NCBI GenBank assembly: GCA_006386115.1
Contig: VFIW01000050.1
Location: 295,339-359,338, forward strand
DNA length: 64,000 nucleotides
Origin: Globisporangium splendens
Taxonomy: Eukaryota; Oomycota; Peronosporomycetes; Pythiales; Pythiaceae
Reading direction: 5' to 3'
Part shown: piece after piece, positions 44,998 through 56,326 of the stretch
Position numbering within the stretch: the stretch's first letter is position 1
Layout of the letters: each line of letters starts with the position of its first letter
The notes under the pieces: generated by a model
The model's database searches: none
What the model was told of the DNA's origin: nothing
What the model saw: only the letters and a program-made list of their open reading frames with translations
Program-made: the position numbers and the translations under genes

Positions 44998-47260
44998 CGA
45001 TCAAACGGAACACACAATTGTGTGCTTCAAGGGTATCTGAACTACGCGACTCAGCTTTAAACAGCAGTTTTCTGTGATGTCGAGGAGAGACGCCAGTACA
45101 ACTTGTCTTGCTGAATTGGGTCAATTCAGGCACCGCGGAAACAAATTGTGTGCTTATGGTGCGCTTTCGAATTCCACTTGATCGCTGCCGAGGAAGATTG
45201 AGAATGAGCTCATTGAGTTACTCTCGCGTTGTAGCACCGTTGGTGTTGTGCACTTTTCCACATCACTTGCTCCTTGGTGTTACTTTGTTCCACATCCATT
45301 AAACCGAAAACCTTTCGAAGTTGATCAAAAACTCGGATCGTTGCTTTCGTTCGTAATGATATTGTCCCTTCAACAATTTTGCCATCGTACTGAGATGCCT
45401 TTCTCAAACAGTGGCCGTTTTGGTTGTTCTTGGTTTGGATCTGAGGCTTGTTTACAAGTGAGGTACATTATGTTACGTCGAAGAGCAAAGAAGCCTAAAC
45501 TTTCCTTCACATAACCTCATCTAGTAAACGAAAACTGTCGAAGACTTCCAGTCCAATCTGGTAAACGATAACTCACCATGAAATGAGGCAGATCAAGTGC
45601 ACCTCAATCAACCACGCTTAGCGAGAAACAAAGACAAAGGTTGAGTTCTCTCAGAGCGGTGTGCACGCTTGTAGCTTCTGTTGAAACGAAATGGGAATCT
45701 ACTGTGCTCCATCGTCTCGTCTGTAAGTCGGATACAGTTCCAACTGTGACCAGTAGCGCACGGAATGCTTTTTGTAAATGTTCAGTGCAAAGGATATTTC
45801 ATAACGATTCACCTTTCTTACACTTTTTGATGAACACACAACCGTCATCAAGAAATTCAACATTCTTTCTGACGGTTGTGATATTTTACGTGTCACATGC
45901 AGCTTTGAGCAAATATTGAACAGTGCCACAAACAAATCAAGACTCAGACATGTCCAAAAAATGAAACTTGTATCCGGCTGGCGTCTGGTGACCGAGATGA
46001 TGGTGGACACGTCCCCTTTGGGAAGATTGTAATTCATCAAAAACTCGGGTCAAATGCACACGTCCAATCTGAATTGATCTGTTCAACGTATGACCAAAAC
46101 AGCACATGACCCATAACAGTTCTGCGGTGGGTTTGTCATGACAGTCATTTTACATGGCCCGCCGAATCGAACGTGTTGGCCGACGAACGGATGGTCAGCA
46201 GCCAGGCATCGGACAACACAATAAAAAACTGTGCTGGCTTTTTAGACCACATAAGAAGTTGCTGCAATATGAGCTCAAGCAATGAGAAATAATTCAGATA
46301 TTGCAGTAAATTATCTCCATATAAAAGGTGTGGCAGTGTGCAAAAGGTTGATACTAACCAATTCAATTTATTGCTCTAGGCTAAAATTATCGAGGCGAAG
46401 ATTTCTTTCAAGTCTCACGCTGGATGGTGGGATTGACTGTTGAGCCATGTCAAGGCTGATCGCTTTGCGAGCCTCCGCGCATAACTATATGAATTATCAG
46501 TCTGAGCGGTGGAAACAATTTCTTAGGAGTAAACTGCAGTGCTGCGGCAAAGGAAGAGTGGTCGGCAAGGTACTGCCTGAACAGGAATACATAGAGCTCG
46601 CTTTTGCATTTGAGCTGCTAAATGGTAATGCTAGAGGACATTACGCGTGAGAAATCTGACTGGAATTTTTGAGGTGGGTGGTTGAATGATAGTGGTGGTT
46701 GAAAAACGAAGCGTGAGGTAGCCTATTACGTTGGCCACTCAGAATGGGCAACTGGGGAAGCAATGCAATTATCATGAGCACAATACGATATCATACTGGA
46801 AGCTGGCAAAAGCAACAAGAAACTACTCAACAAATAAACCACAGAAAATATTGTGTCTATGTCATATCTCCCGTTGCCACCCAGCAGCAACCCAACTGCT
46901 CAAAAAAAGGCCAGCAACTTGCTGCCGAGAGGGCTCCTTCATCATTCAAGTACGTTCCATAGAAACGGAGCAATTCTCCAACCCACTGGCGAGCAAGTGG
47001 GTTGAAGCACGTACCTAAGTACGTAAGGTGAACAATGCTGACGAAAAATTCAGACCCTGCTCCTCCTCAATGCCGGTAGGTAGGAAAAGATCCAAAGGTT
47101 AAGAAAAGAATATGACATGTGAAGTATCCTGTGATCCTGGATGGTGGAGAGGCTCTACCATCACAGCTGACTGCTCTTTCATTTTAGATATTGCTTCCTT
47201 CAATTCATTTGGGAATCCATCTTCCATTCTCAGACTTCCCGACAGCGAATTGCATCGACC
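44998..47260. other. Intergenic, no gene recognised
   Basis: About 2.3 kb. A 43-base island at 45166-45208 is shared with other kinase loci (see findings). No domain-bearing ORF is seen in the rest, which is AT-rich. Confidence 0.4.
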
Positions 47261-47357
47261 ATGGAAGTTGCTGGACTAATCGCAGCTTTGTCCACGTTGT
47301 CAAGGCTTAGCTCGGAGGTGAAAGAGAACCAAGAACTATGCGAGCAAGTGTCTAACC
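47261..47357 (+). pseudogene. Start of a helical-domain gene cut by duplication B
   Basis: An ATG at 47261 opens 32 codons of amphipathic helix (GLIAALSTLSRLSSEVKENQ then ELCEQV), typical of the first helix of MLKL/HeLo-type N-terminal domains. At 47358 it runs abruptly into duplication B. It is probably the 5' remnant of another kinase-type gene. Confidence 0.4.
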
Positions 47358-48277
47358 CCTTGCTACCCATTCCAACACTAATCCAGTGCGGTTTGACGAA
47401 CTGACCCTCGCGCACAAAATGCTACTGTCTCCGGAGAAGAAGGCGAGACAAAAAAATGGCATCCTGTACTGCGACACAGTCACAGCGCTTGACCGTCAGT
47501 TCACTGAGTTCAATGCAACATGTCTAATGTCATCGTCGCCGAGTGGTTCGTGTCATCATACCTCGTGGATTGCGATGAAAATCTGCTCAGTAGCGGGTCG
47601 TTTGGTGCGGGCGGTGCATCATGCAAGAATGAACGATGCGTCGTCGCCAAGCTGATGCTTTTCGATGATGATGGTGTCCGGTTACAGGTCTAAAAGGACA
47701 AAGTCTGGAGTCAATTGCAGCATTCCCATGTCCTCATGGTCCTATGCACCTGGCACATTGGTCAGCTTCTTCGTCTGTGAGTACGCTCAGAACGGCACGC
47801 TTCCAAAATACTTGCACCATGATGACAACCGGCAATCGACGTGGACATATCTCTATGACATCTCACTGGACTCGAAGCATTTACACGGCAAGAGTATTAT
47901 TCACGGCGATTCGAGAGGCAACAACTTGCTGGTCGGGGCTGATAGTAAAGCCAAACTCGCTGAACTTACGCCGAGGCTCACTGTCACGAGTTCTTCAACG
48001 TTGAAACCGGCGAAAGTGGGTGTTCCGCGATGACGCTTCCTGGAGGTCTTGAAAGGAGAGTAGATTTCCATGGCATCCGGCATTTATTCGTTCGCCATGC
48101 GCATAGTGGAGTCTGTCTGTGGCAAGAAGCCATGGGAAATCGTTTCGGAAACAAAGGTGCGTCGGGATGTCAAAATGGGATTTCCCTTCCAAGATCGAGC
48201 GATACAGTGATGCGCAGTGGGAGCTCATGATCAGGACGACCGTCTCTGAACTGTTGGAGTAAGAGCGGTGTCGGATT
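47358..48277 (+). pseudogene. Decayed HGD-type kinase (copy 2)
   Basis: The second copy of the dead kinase, carrying the same stops and lost DFG as 38541-39460. Because the lesions are shared, the gene was dead before the duplication. Confidence 0.85.
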
Positions 48278-49278
48278 ATAACACCGGCAACTCATTAGAG
48301 ACATTGAGTTCTTGGAGAACCTGCATTGATTGCTGCGTGATGATAACACCGACGCCCGGTAGGAGGTAGAGGTCTCCTTCTCAGTTTGTTGTATTCCCAC
48401 CGTTCTTATGCCAGCGACCCCAGCAAGGACGAAGCGAGAAGTACAACCATGGCGCCGCAATGCTGGCGCGATTTGGTCCAGAGCAGTTTGTCTGGTAAAA
48501 TACGATCCACAGAGTGTTGATACGAGATCTGCACGAGCAATATCATGAAAATGAGGATCCCTGCAGATGCGCTTTTGTGGAGGTTACAGGACACCACATG
48601 AACAGTGGCACTGGCCAACCACAAGAATCGGAGCAATTTCCAAATTTACGAAATCAAATATGAAAGGGATAGAGATGTGCCGAAGGGGAAAAGCCGACTT
48701 GCAAAAGCGAAGGGTCAACTATCGTGTCGAGAAGATTACAAGTTTTGAGTGGTACCACTATTTGCTGGGTTCACTGCGAGCAGCAGACCAACACAAGGCA
48801 CCATTCGAGTTGCTGTGCAAGACGGTGTTCTCTTCGGATTTTTCCATGGAAAATCTCTGTGCATGCATTCGCGCTTCATCATATGTATGCAGCGGACAGA
48901 ACCGCCCTCAGGTAAGCCACAGCCAACTCTTCTGCCTTTGCAACTACTTACAAACCTCCCATGCACGAGAAACACCTGATTTATCAAATATGCAAGGGTC
49001 GCATACTATCAGAAGTTATGCATGATGTGGGACACGAAGCTGTCAAATTTACTTTTATCTATTCCTCTCCAATTCGATACATATTGTGCTACCTGCTTGT
49101 ACCGGTTATAATTTTATGTACGTTTCACCAGTGTGGAAGTCACAGATGTGAAAAAACAACAGCGGGATTAGTCACGTTAATTATTCTTGACATGGCAAAT
49201 ATGCTGTATTAGCCCCAGTTGTCGCTGCTGTTGGTGAGCGATGGGATACCGGATGCTGTTGCTGCTCAACGATAGGAG

Positions 49279-49357
49279 GAAGAAGCAGTGAGAGACGAGG
49301 AAGCAGAACGCGCCGCGGCGGCCGCACGCGCCAAGGCGATCGAGGACCGAATCAACA
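49279..49357 (+). pseudogene. 79-base fragment of the SANT-like gene
   Basis: Third partial copy of the SANT-like gene, carried along inside duplication B (corresponds to 40462-40540). It encodes AERAAAAARAKAIEDRIN and stops at the breakpoint. Confidence 0.85.
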
Positions 49358-49483
49358 GTTGGGTTGGACGATCAAGACGGCCAGCTGGCCGTCGAAGAAT
49401 CCCTCGGACGGTCCACCACCGGCGCCACCGACCCTGGTCCACTGCAGTCCATCTCTGCGTGTGATCTGTAGGTTGTCACGCAT
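49358..49483 (-). pseudogene. Truncated jacalin-lectin exon
   Basis: From an ATG at 49483 on the complement, 42 codons match the N-terminus of the lectin-kinase at 44997 (LQITRRDGLQWTRVGGAGGG, then EGFFDGQLAVLIVQP). One Gly-Asp to Arg-Asp change is visible at position 2, and FEG is SEG. It is broken off at the junction with duplication B, so a second lectin-kinase gene once stood here or was copied in part. Confidence 0.8.
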
Positions 49484-49995
49484 CGTTCAAATCGGCTGCA
49501 TTGATTTTTGTTGGAGTATGGATGGGAAGCGTAGTTGCGATCTTTCCTGTTGCAGAGATGACAAGAGTAGATCAGCTGCCAACCCCAAGACAAAAAACGG
49601 CGACAGATTAACGTAGTTGTCGAAATCCACTTGGTCGTTGCCGAGGAGATTGAAGAATGAGCCCAAGCGGCTAGGTTCGAGAACAAGGCGCCAGCTTGGA
49701 GAGCAAGATGAGCCATAATGGATTTTCTCAACTACACTTTGTGTCGGGAAGTAAGTGCACTGAGAACATTTGTGTACGATGTCCGACGTCTTAGATTCCA
49801 CTCTCTCTTTGCCTCTGTACCCAAAGCTGTCAGTGGCACAATGACAGCCTTCAATTTGAAAACATAGTGCAGCTAGTGAAGGCGAGGTAGCTCACAAAAG
49901 CTCACATAAATAAATATGTCTGCCATATATTTCGGTGTCTCGATGACCTGGAATGATACACACAAACTACTTTTCTCAACTACCAAAAGTTGACT
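49484..49995. other. Remnant upstream region
   Basis: Includes the 43-base island at 49618-49660. On the complement an open frame of about 100 codons contains LGSFFNLLGNDQVDF but lacks an ATG, so no gene is called. Confidence 0.35.
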
Positions 49996-51651
49996 CTAAT
50001 CTCCGGCTTCCGAGTCGTTCGACGCACTGGCAGAGCTCGCGGAGCTGCTGTTCATGTGCAAGTCGCTCGTGAGCTTCGTGAGTTGGTACACGGACTCGGC
50101 TTGCAGCCGCAGCTCACTCATTTTCTTCCAGAGCTCTTGTCGCTGCAGGTTCTGGTGGTCCAAGACGTTCGGGCTCGGCATTGGCGACGGAGCCGCAGCA
50201 TCAGTAGCAGCAGCGGGAGCTGCATTGTAGTACTCAACTTCGTATTCTTCCTCGTCGTCGCTACTGAAGCTGCAGTCCGAGACACTGCTGACACTCGGAC
50301 CGAGACCGAACGACAGGAGACGCTCGATATTCGCTGTGCTCTCCCGTGGCTCAGGCTCTTGGGATTCTGGTGGCGGCACGTAGCCGTATCGTCCCGACAG
50401 GACCTCGTCGCGCGCGATATCGAACGCGCTCGCCTGGTTGGCCTGCGCGACGCAGTTGATGCAGAACACGGCCGTCATCTGCTCGATATCGTAGTCGTTG
50501 GCCTCGTTGGCGAAGGAGAGCGACCGCGTAAGCCGGCACTTGGAACACATCTGCTGGCGACACACCCTGCACGTGCCGACGCTTGTGAGCGTGCCGAATT
50601 TTTTGGAGCACAACGCGCACGCGTGGCGGCTGCTGGTCAAGTCGGCTGCCGGCGTCCAATTCTTGTCGTTGCGACGCACGAGACCCATGAGCTTCTTGCT
50701 CTTGGCTGCGAGCACAGCCTTGGACGAGCTCAAGTACGCGTACGCCGCGAGTGAGATCGAGAGCCCCTGCTTCATCTTGCCGTGCGTGTTGGCGCGGCCG
50801 CGCACAAAGATGTCAACCATGTTGTCTGGTAGCGGTGTGTAGATGGACGCCGACGTGGACACGGCGCGCAGGATGCCGTGGTGGTTTAGGTCGCCGCAGC
50901 CGGTGAGATTGACCGAGTGGCGGATGAGGTACCCGAGACGGCTGCCGTCGGGGCGATACAGGATACCCATGGCTTCAACGAACACAAAGTCGCGCGGCCA
51001 CACGAGCTTCTTGTACTGCAGCGGGATGTCCTTGATGCACCACTTGACGCCGAGGAACTGGAACGGCGCATCGGGCGTCGGCATCTCGATCTGGTACAGC
51101 ACGGCGCCGTCCTGGATGTGGTCATCCACGTACGCTGTGCGCAGCATGAACTCGGCCGAGTCCGGCGTGAGCATGCCGTACATGACGTCGTCGAGTGTGC
51201 CAGGCATGGTCCCAGACACCACGAGCTCGGGCATCTTCCAGCTACCGCCAATGCCCTCCTGGAACTCGCTCTCGTCGTCGTCATGGTCGTCCTGGGACGC
51301 CTCCGAGTGAGACGACTGGGAATGCAAGGACCACGACGGCAGCGAGCCGCTGGATGGATCTCTGGGGTTCGTCTTTCGTTCCTGGCTGTCGTCTGTGGCG
51401 TTGCTGCTCTTGGGCTTCTGGAAGCCAGTCTCGCGGTCGAGGTACACAGTGCTCGTCTCGTGGGTCATGATGACCTTCCAGCGGCTCTTGTCGAATTTGC
51501 GCTGCTGAGGCGGGCCGAACTGGTCGTACTCGGCCAGCGCCTTGCGCAACGCGTGACGCGCGATCCGGCGACACTTCTGCTCGTCCTCGGGCGAGAGCTT
51601 TAGCTGCGCGAACGGTGACTGGTCGAGCACGGCTTTCATCGACTGCAGCAT
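49996..51651 (-). CDS. START-like / FYVE-type zinc finger protein
   Basis: 551 aa, one exon, of the large oomycete family with an N-terminal START-like lipid-binding domain and a FYVE-related finger. Residues 1-70 are a conserved helical cap (MKAVLDQSPFAQL, RWKVIMTH). After an acidic linker the START-like region spans about 135-335 (GSWKMPELVVSGTMPGTLDD, LYQIEMPTPDAPFQFLGVKW). The finger follows at about 360-425 with eight cysteines as CxxC pairs (CALC, CRVC, CSKC, CINC); the canonical R(K)HHCR basic motif is not present, so PI3P binding is uncertain. The C-terminus is acidic, then Ser/Ala-rich. The likely role is in lipid sensing or membrane contact. A partial paralogue is at 63453. Confidence 0.87.
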   Translation of the reverse strand: MLQSMKAVLDQSPFAQLKLSPEDEQKCRRIARHALRKALAEYDQFGPPQQRKFDKSRWKVIMTHETSTVYLDRETGFQKPKSSNATDDSQERKTNPRDPSSGSLPSWSLHSQSSHSEASQDDHDDDESEFQEGIGGSWKMPELVVSGTMPGTLDDVMYGMLTPDSAEFMLRTAYVDDHIQDGAVLYQIEMPTPDAPFQFLGVKWCIKDIPLQYKKLVWPRDFVFVEAMGILYRPDGSRLGYLIRHSVNLTGCGDLNHHGILRAVSTSASIYTPLPDNMVDIFVRGRANTHGKMKQGLSISLAAYAYLSSSKAVLAAKSKKLMGLVRRNDKNWTPAADLTSSRHACALCSKKFGTLTSVGTCRVCRQQMCSKCRLTRSLSFANEANDYDIEQMTAVFCINCVAQANQASAFDIARDEVLSGRYGYVPPPESQEPEPRESTANIERLLSFGLGPSVSSVSDCSFSSDDEEEYEVEYYNAAPAAATDAAAPSPMPSPNVLDHQNLQRQELWKKMSELRLQAESVYQLTKLTSDLHMNSSSASSASASNDSEAGD

Positions 51652-51793
51652 TATTACTGTAAAAACTAAACTAGACTAAACTAACAGCCTGTGGATATGA
51701 GTGCTACCCGGCAGGATGCACAGTGAGGACCGTCCGTCGCCCACGCTTCCCGCAGCGGTCGGTGGTCGCAGAGGTACCTCGCGCGAGGGAGGG

Positions 51794-51796
<3 letters not shown>

Positions 51797-51830
<34 letters not shown>

Positions 51831-51855
51831 CCTCATTCATCTCTCTCTCTCTCTC
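51797..51855. repeat. CT/GA microsatellite upstream of START/FYVE gene
   Basis: A CT run from 51797 to 51827 and another at 51841-51855, about 150-200 bases upstream of the ATG at 51651. It reads GA on the coding strand and may sit in the promoter or 5' UTR. Confidence 0.9.
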
Positions 51856-54800
51856 CTCGCCCCTCTCCCCGCAGCCAACACAAAGCAGTCGAAAGAGACC
51901 ACTCACCCCATGCAAAGCGACAACAATAGCCGCTGACGTCACTTGAGGCATGTACCTTTTCGAGCGTACAGTAGACAGTCCTCAATAGCCTTCGTTACCC
52001 TCTTATAGCGTCTGTCTGATAAATTACATTTCTGGTATATGGTTTCATGATTGACAATTCTTCTTGTTCTTCAACTCTATTTTTTGTGGTGGAGCTTAAA
52101 TGCTGAAAAGTGTGCTAGATGCTATGAGGAGGGACGAACTTTCGTTCTGATACGAAAAGGGTCCCTGGCGTGCGCACCACGAGCCTTTCGGTACGACTGT
52201 GGGTCGTGGCAAGAGACTGTGGCGCTGGTGCTTTGGCTTGGGACACCGCCGCTGTGCCAACTCTTTCGACCGCGCAACGCAGCACGCTCACTCGTGTTCG
52301 TGTGACTGCTTGATACAGCTGCAATGGCTGCTTCCCGACTGATTTCGTGATAATTTGTTGACGAAGTAATCATTTAGATAACTTAATCGATTAGATGCAG
52401 AATTATAAAGCAGTGTTCATATGAAGATAGGAAGCTCAAGTACTGAAACGGACGAGGCGTTTCGTTTTCATGCAGTTGGCGAGCCTTGCGCTAATAGGGT
52501 TGAACAGCGTCTGAGATGGTGAGGAAACCGCGTGAGCACTCACTCAATTCCCAGCCGTTCAGTGCGTGTGTTTGGAGCTTCAGCAGCCATTTCTTCCCAT
52601 GACGATCGTTCAGATGCTCCTCAGTCGGTCTCACCTTGTGATCCGAAGACGAGACTTTCGATCAAAATGAGACCAACCAAGCTGGGGTGTGACTTAGCAA
52701 TCGATGCACGCGTGTGTCTGCCGTTTCTTCCTGCAGAGCCGTACATTCTGCAAATTTTAACAACTTGTGATCCTGAGCACGACTTGATCGAGAATGGAAA
52801 CCAAAGTTAGGAAACTGGAGGTATCTGTTGCGTCAACCTGCGCTGGGTCCCCATTAACCACCCTGAGCAGAGCCAGAGCTCAGCCATTCAATGCGGCTCG
52901 CTGATTCAGTTTATCCTTTTGACAGAGATGGTCAGCTTGCAAATGCCAGCACCATCTCGTCATAAATTTCAAGAGTGGCGACGAGATTCAACCTGTAAAA
53001 TGTTCGAGTTTGTCGGCAACCGATTTACTTCAGATCTCCGCCCATCCGGGATACCGTCCTACAGCCCTCAAGCATCGAATGCAAAGTGATCGATCAGTCC
53101 GCATCCAGACTTTCGTCTTTATCTATCTAGGCTGCGATCACCAAGCTCACGGAGATGCAAAATAAACCACCCGCTCCCTTTCATCTCGTGCTTGGTCTCG
53201 GACAAAACCAATGTCGACAACCGAAGCCGGGAAAGCAATGGACCTGTAGCCCTCAAGCTGCGCGACATGATCTCGTCCCTCCCTGTGTGTCTTGATTGCA
53301 CTATGGAACTGTACGTGTGTTTACAATGGGAGGGTTGCCTTTCGTTCTAGACATGATTCGCGGTCCGCAAATGGACTTCGAGCGCACGATTCACTTCGGT
53401 CGCCAGTGGCAACTCGGCTTTTCTTTATTCCATATCGGGATGGTTTCGTCTTTTGCCCTCCTTAACTCCATCCATTCCATCTCTGCCCACCCACCGTGCG
53501 TCTAATGGGTCTGATTGAATCCTTGCAGGACTTTCCAAATGCGCACGCGACCACCACATTCTCTTCAGCTGTACTAATCTCGGTGAGCGATCTGTTTGGT
53601 CGCCGTCAAGTGGCATGAGAACATCCCAGAAGTTTGTCTCTTGCGTCACGATGCCTCTCACTGCTCTGGGGTTCATTGTGCTTACAGGCTGCAAGCTTCA
53701 CACAATGTTTATGCTGATGCTGCACGCGCAAATACCCAAAGGGTATTGAACCTGGATGAGGCTGCGAAAGTCTTTTGGTGCCTGGATCCACTTAATCGCG
53801 TCCGACAGTGTTTATGCCAGAGTTGGACGTGAAGTCTCCATTGGCGAGACTTCAAAGATCCAGCTCTTGTCTCGTCACCTTGTGACTTTCACGGAGGCCA
53901 AGAGGTGTGTGTCACAGTGCCTGGTTGGTCTCTGCGGATGCGTAGGAATGCCTTCTTGGATCACAGCCGTCGCATTTTGCTTAGCAAACCGGCACTGTTC
54001 TCTCAGCTCAGGCATTGTCGAGGCCAAATGTCCAGCAACTGCGATGCGACGCCTAGCATGATTGCCGTACTGTGTGAGGGTACACGAATCATAATGCAAC
54101 AGCGGATCCAGCCCCGTTTGCTTTTCTTGCGTCACAATGACTCCCACTTCATTTTCTCCGTGGTAGTACAACTCTTGCTAACGGGTCCCAAGCGTTGTGC
54201 GTAGATACACACGATGCTCACGGAGTTCGTTAACATGCGATGCTGCATGCGCAAGTGTTGGCGTGTTGAACCTCAATCAGGCCGTGAGGTGCACGGTGTC
54301 TGGGTCCACTTAACCACGTCTTACCAGGACTGTGTGGTACACGAGAGTTGGATTCGTGGTCTCCGCAATTTCGAGCTTTAGCCAAGGCTCCAACTGAGCT
54401 CGTCAACTTGCGTTTGGAGGGAGTGACGTCACATTCTCATTACTGGTATCGTCGGGGCAAGTGCAAATGGCATCTTAGACAAAGCTCTTGAGATTTCGAC
54501 CAGATTGAGCGTAAACATCCACACACGCGATGTTGTCCTTGATCTCATCTGATGGCAAATATCGGGCAAGTTCACTTGTCTTGAGGAACGCAGGCGCAAA
54601 ACTACAGAGGGATATCAATCTGAGCGCAAACTCAAGTTCAGTGGATACCCAGAATGCAAAAGGATAGTGTTGCATTGTGTGAGAAGTGCTGAGTATTCAG
54701 CACAAACCTGCAAGTTGCTTCACAGTTTGCCAATAAGATTTGTGGAGAGTGACGGTGTTGTCTTTCCAAGTATGGGGGAAATTGTAAAGGCAGAGAGTGA

Positions 54801-54930
54801 ACCAGTCAGTCTGGCGACCTCGCCAAAAGCGCTTCTCTCAGTTGCGTGTGAGTGCAGACTTCGCTTGCTTTGCCGAGGAATATCCGAGGCGAAGAGATGA
54901 TCGCCTTCTGCCAAGATATTGGACTTTTTT
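51856..54930. other. Long region without a recognised gene
   Basis: About 3 kb. Two diverged copies of a sequence of about 190 bases can be seen around 53640-53815 and 54120-54330 (shared CTTGCGTCAC, GCATGCGCAA-like and CTGGxTCCACTTAA segments), perhaps an old mobile element. No intact ORF is supported. Confidence 0.35.
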
Positions 54931-56326
54931 GAGGTCTAGTCACTTAGGCTCTTTCTTCAAACCTCTCGACCAAAACGAAGTTGCACACCTCATCCATGTT
55001 GGAGGCGGAATTAATGAGTCGATGCGTCTTCAATCGCCTTCGCACCACTTTCCAGCAACTCCACAGCGTCGATGGACGAAAATTCAGTGGACCTGAACCA
55101 GTACAGCCAAGTGATTGCTCGGTTTCACCAGTTTATAACCAAGCATGGCTGTCACAATTTCGCTACTCACGTGGTGTTGTGTCTCCGAGTTGCCGAGTCC
55201 ATTGCCCAGTTCCATGATGAAATCGATCGCATCGAGTCCAGGCTGCGACTCCCACCAAGCTCTCCGTCGCCTGAAACCATGGTGCACGATCGAGAGACGC
55301 ACCTCAAGTCATTCGATGGTATTTGTCGCACTTTTCTTGACCTTATGACAAATATCAGGAATGATCGAGCACGATTCGAAGCACTAACCCTGGTGCTAAA
55401 TGTACTACGCAATCGTAGCACAAGCCGAGACGAGAATGTCAACGTTTACTGCGTTAGATTCGACGCGCTTGATCAGTTCCTCACCAGTTGTAGTGACTCC
55501 CCGCCCGATACCATCGTCGCCGACTGGTTTGTGCCACCACACCTCGTGGATTGCGACGACGAATCATTCAGGCGCGGCTCGTTTGGGAAGGTGTATCATG
55601 CAACAGTGAATGGTGGAGACGTGGTCGTCAAGCAGTTGCTCGTCGATGATGATGATGAAAAAGCGCAATTCTTGGAGGAAGTCAACATCTGGAGTCAAAT
55701 GCGGCATCCCCATATCCTCGCGTTCCTCGGTGCCTGCCACATCGGAAGATCCTTCTTTGTCTGTGAGAACGCCACGAATGACACAATTCCTGCGTCGTGG
55801 CATTAACAACTGGAAATCATCAGCGTGGGAAAAGCTGTACGAGGTCGCACTGGGCTTGAAGTATTTACACGACCGCCACATTATCCACGGCGATTTGAAA
55901 GGCAACAACTCGCTGGTTGGAGCCGACGGCAAAGCCAAACTCGCTGATTTTGGACTCAGTTTGGTTATCGCGAATTCCTTGACGTTGAAACCGGCGAAAG
56001 TCGGTGCTCTGCGATGGCGCTCTCCGGAGGTCTCAAAATGAGAATCAAATTCCGTGGCTTCCGACATTTATTCGTTTGGGATGTGCATCGTGGAGGTTGT
56101 GAGTGGCGAGTGTCCATGACCCGGCTTTTCTGATACTTTAGTGGCTGAAAACGTTATAAAAGGAGTTGCTCTTGCGAGACCGAGCGAATTTAGTGATGCA
56201 CAATGGGAACTCGTGACTAGGACGACCGTCTCTGAACCGCGCAAGCGCATCACGATTGCTGTTGTCGTGTGGACGCTGGAAGTCTTCCGACCCGAAGAGT
56301 CGATGTCGACTTTCTTGGTCACTTGA
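54931..56326 (+). pseudogene. Decayed HGD-type kinase (third relic)
   Basis: Pieces follow the kinase at 36186 in order but in changing frames: SSMLEAELMSRCVFNRL near 54990, a frame change near 55070, then a long open stretch 55072-55806 (helical domain, then RGSFGKVYHATV and VVVKQLL). A further frame change near 55780 is followed by [12 protein letters not shown] and LADFGLSLV, a TGA at 56039, another stop near 56119, and a C-terminal piece to 56326. At least two frameshifts and two stops make it a pseudogene, although both catalytic motifs remain readable. Confidence 0.88.

Larger units (their letters stand above)
47358..49357. repeat. Segmental duplication B, copy 2
   Basis: Partner of 38541-40540. 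It ends after the first 79 bases of duplication A sequence and joins a jacalin exon fragment at 49358. Confidence 0.93.
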
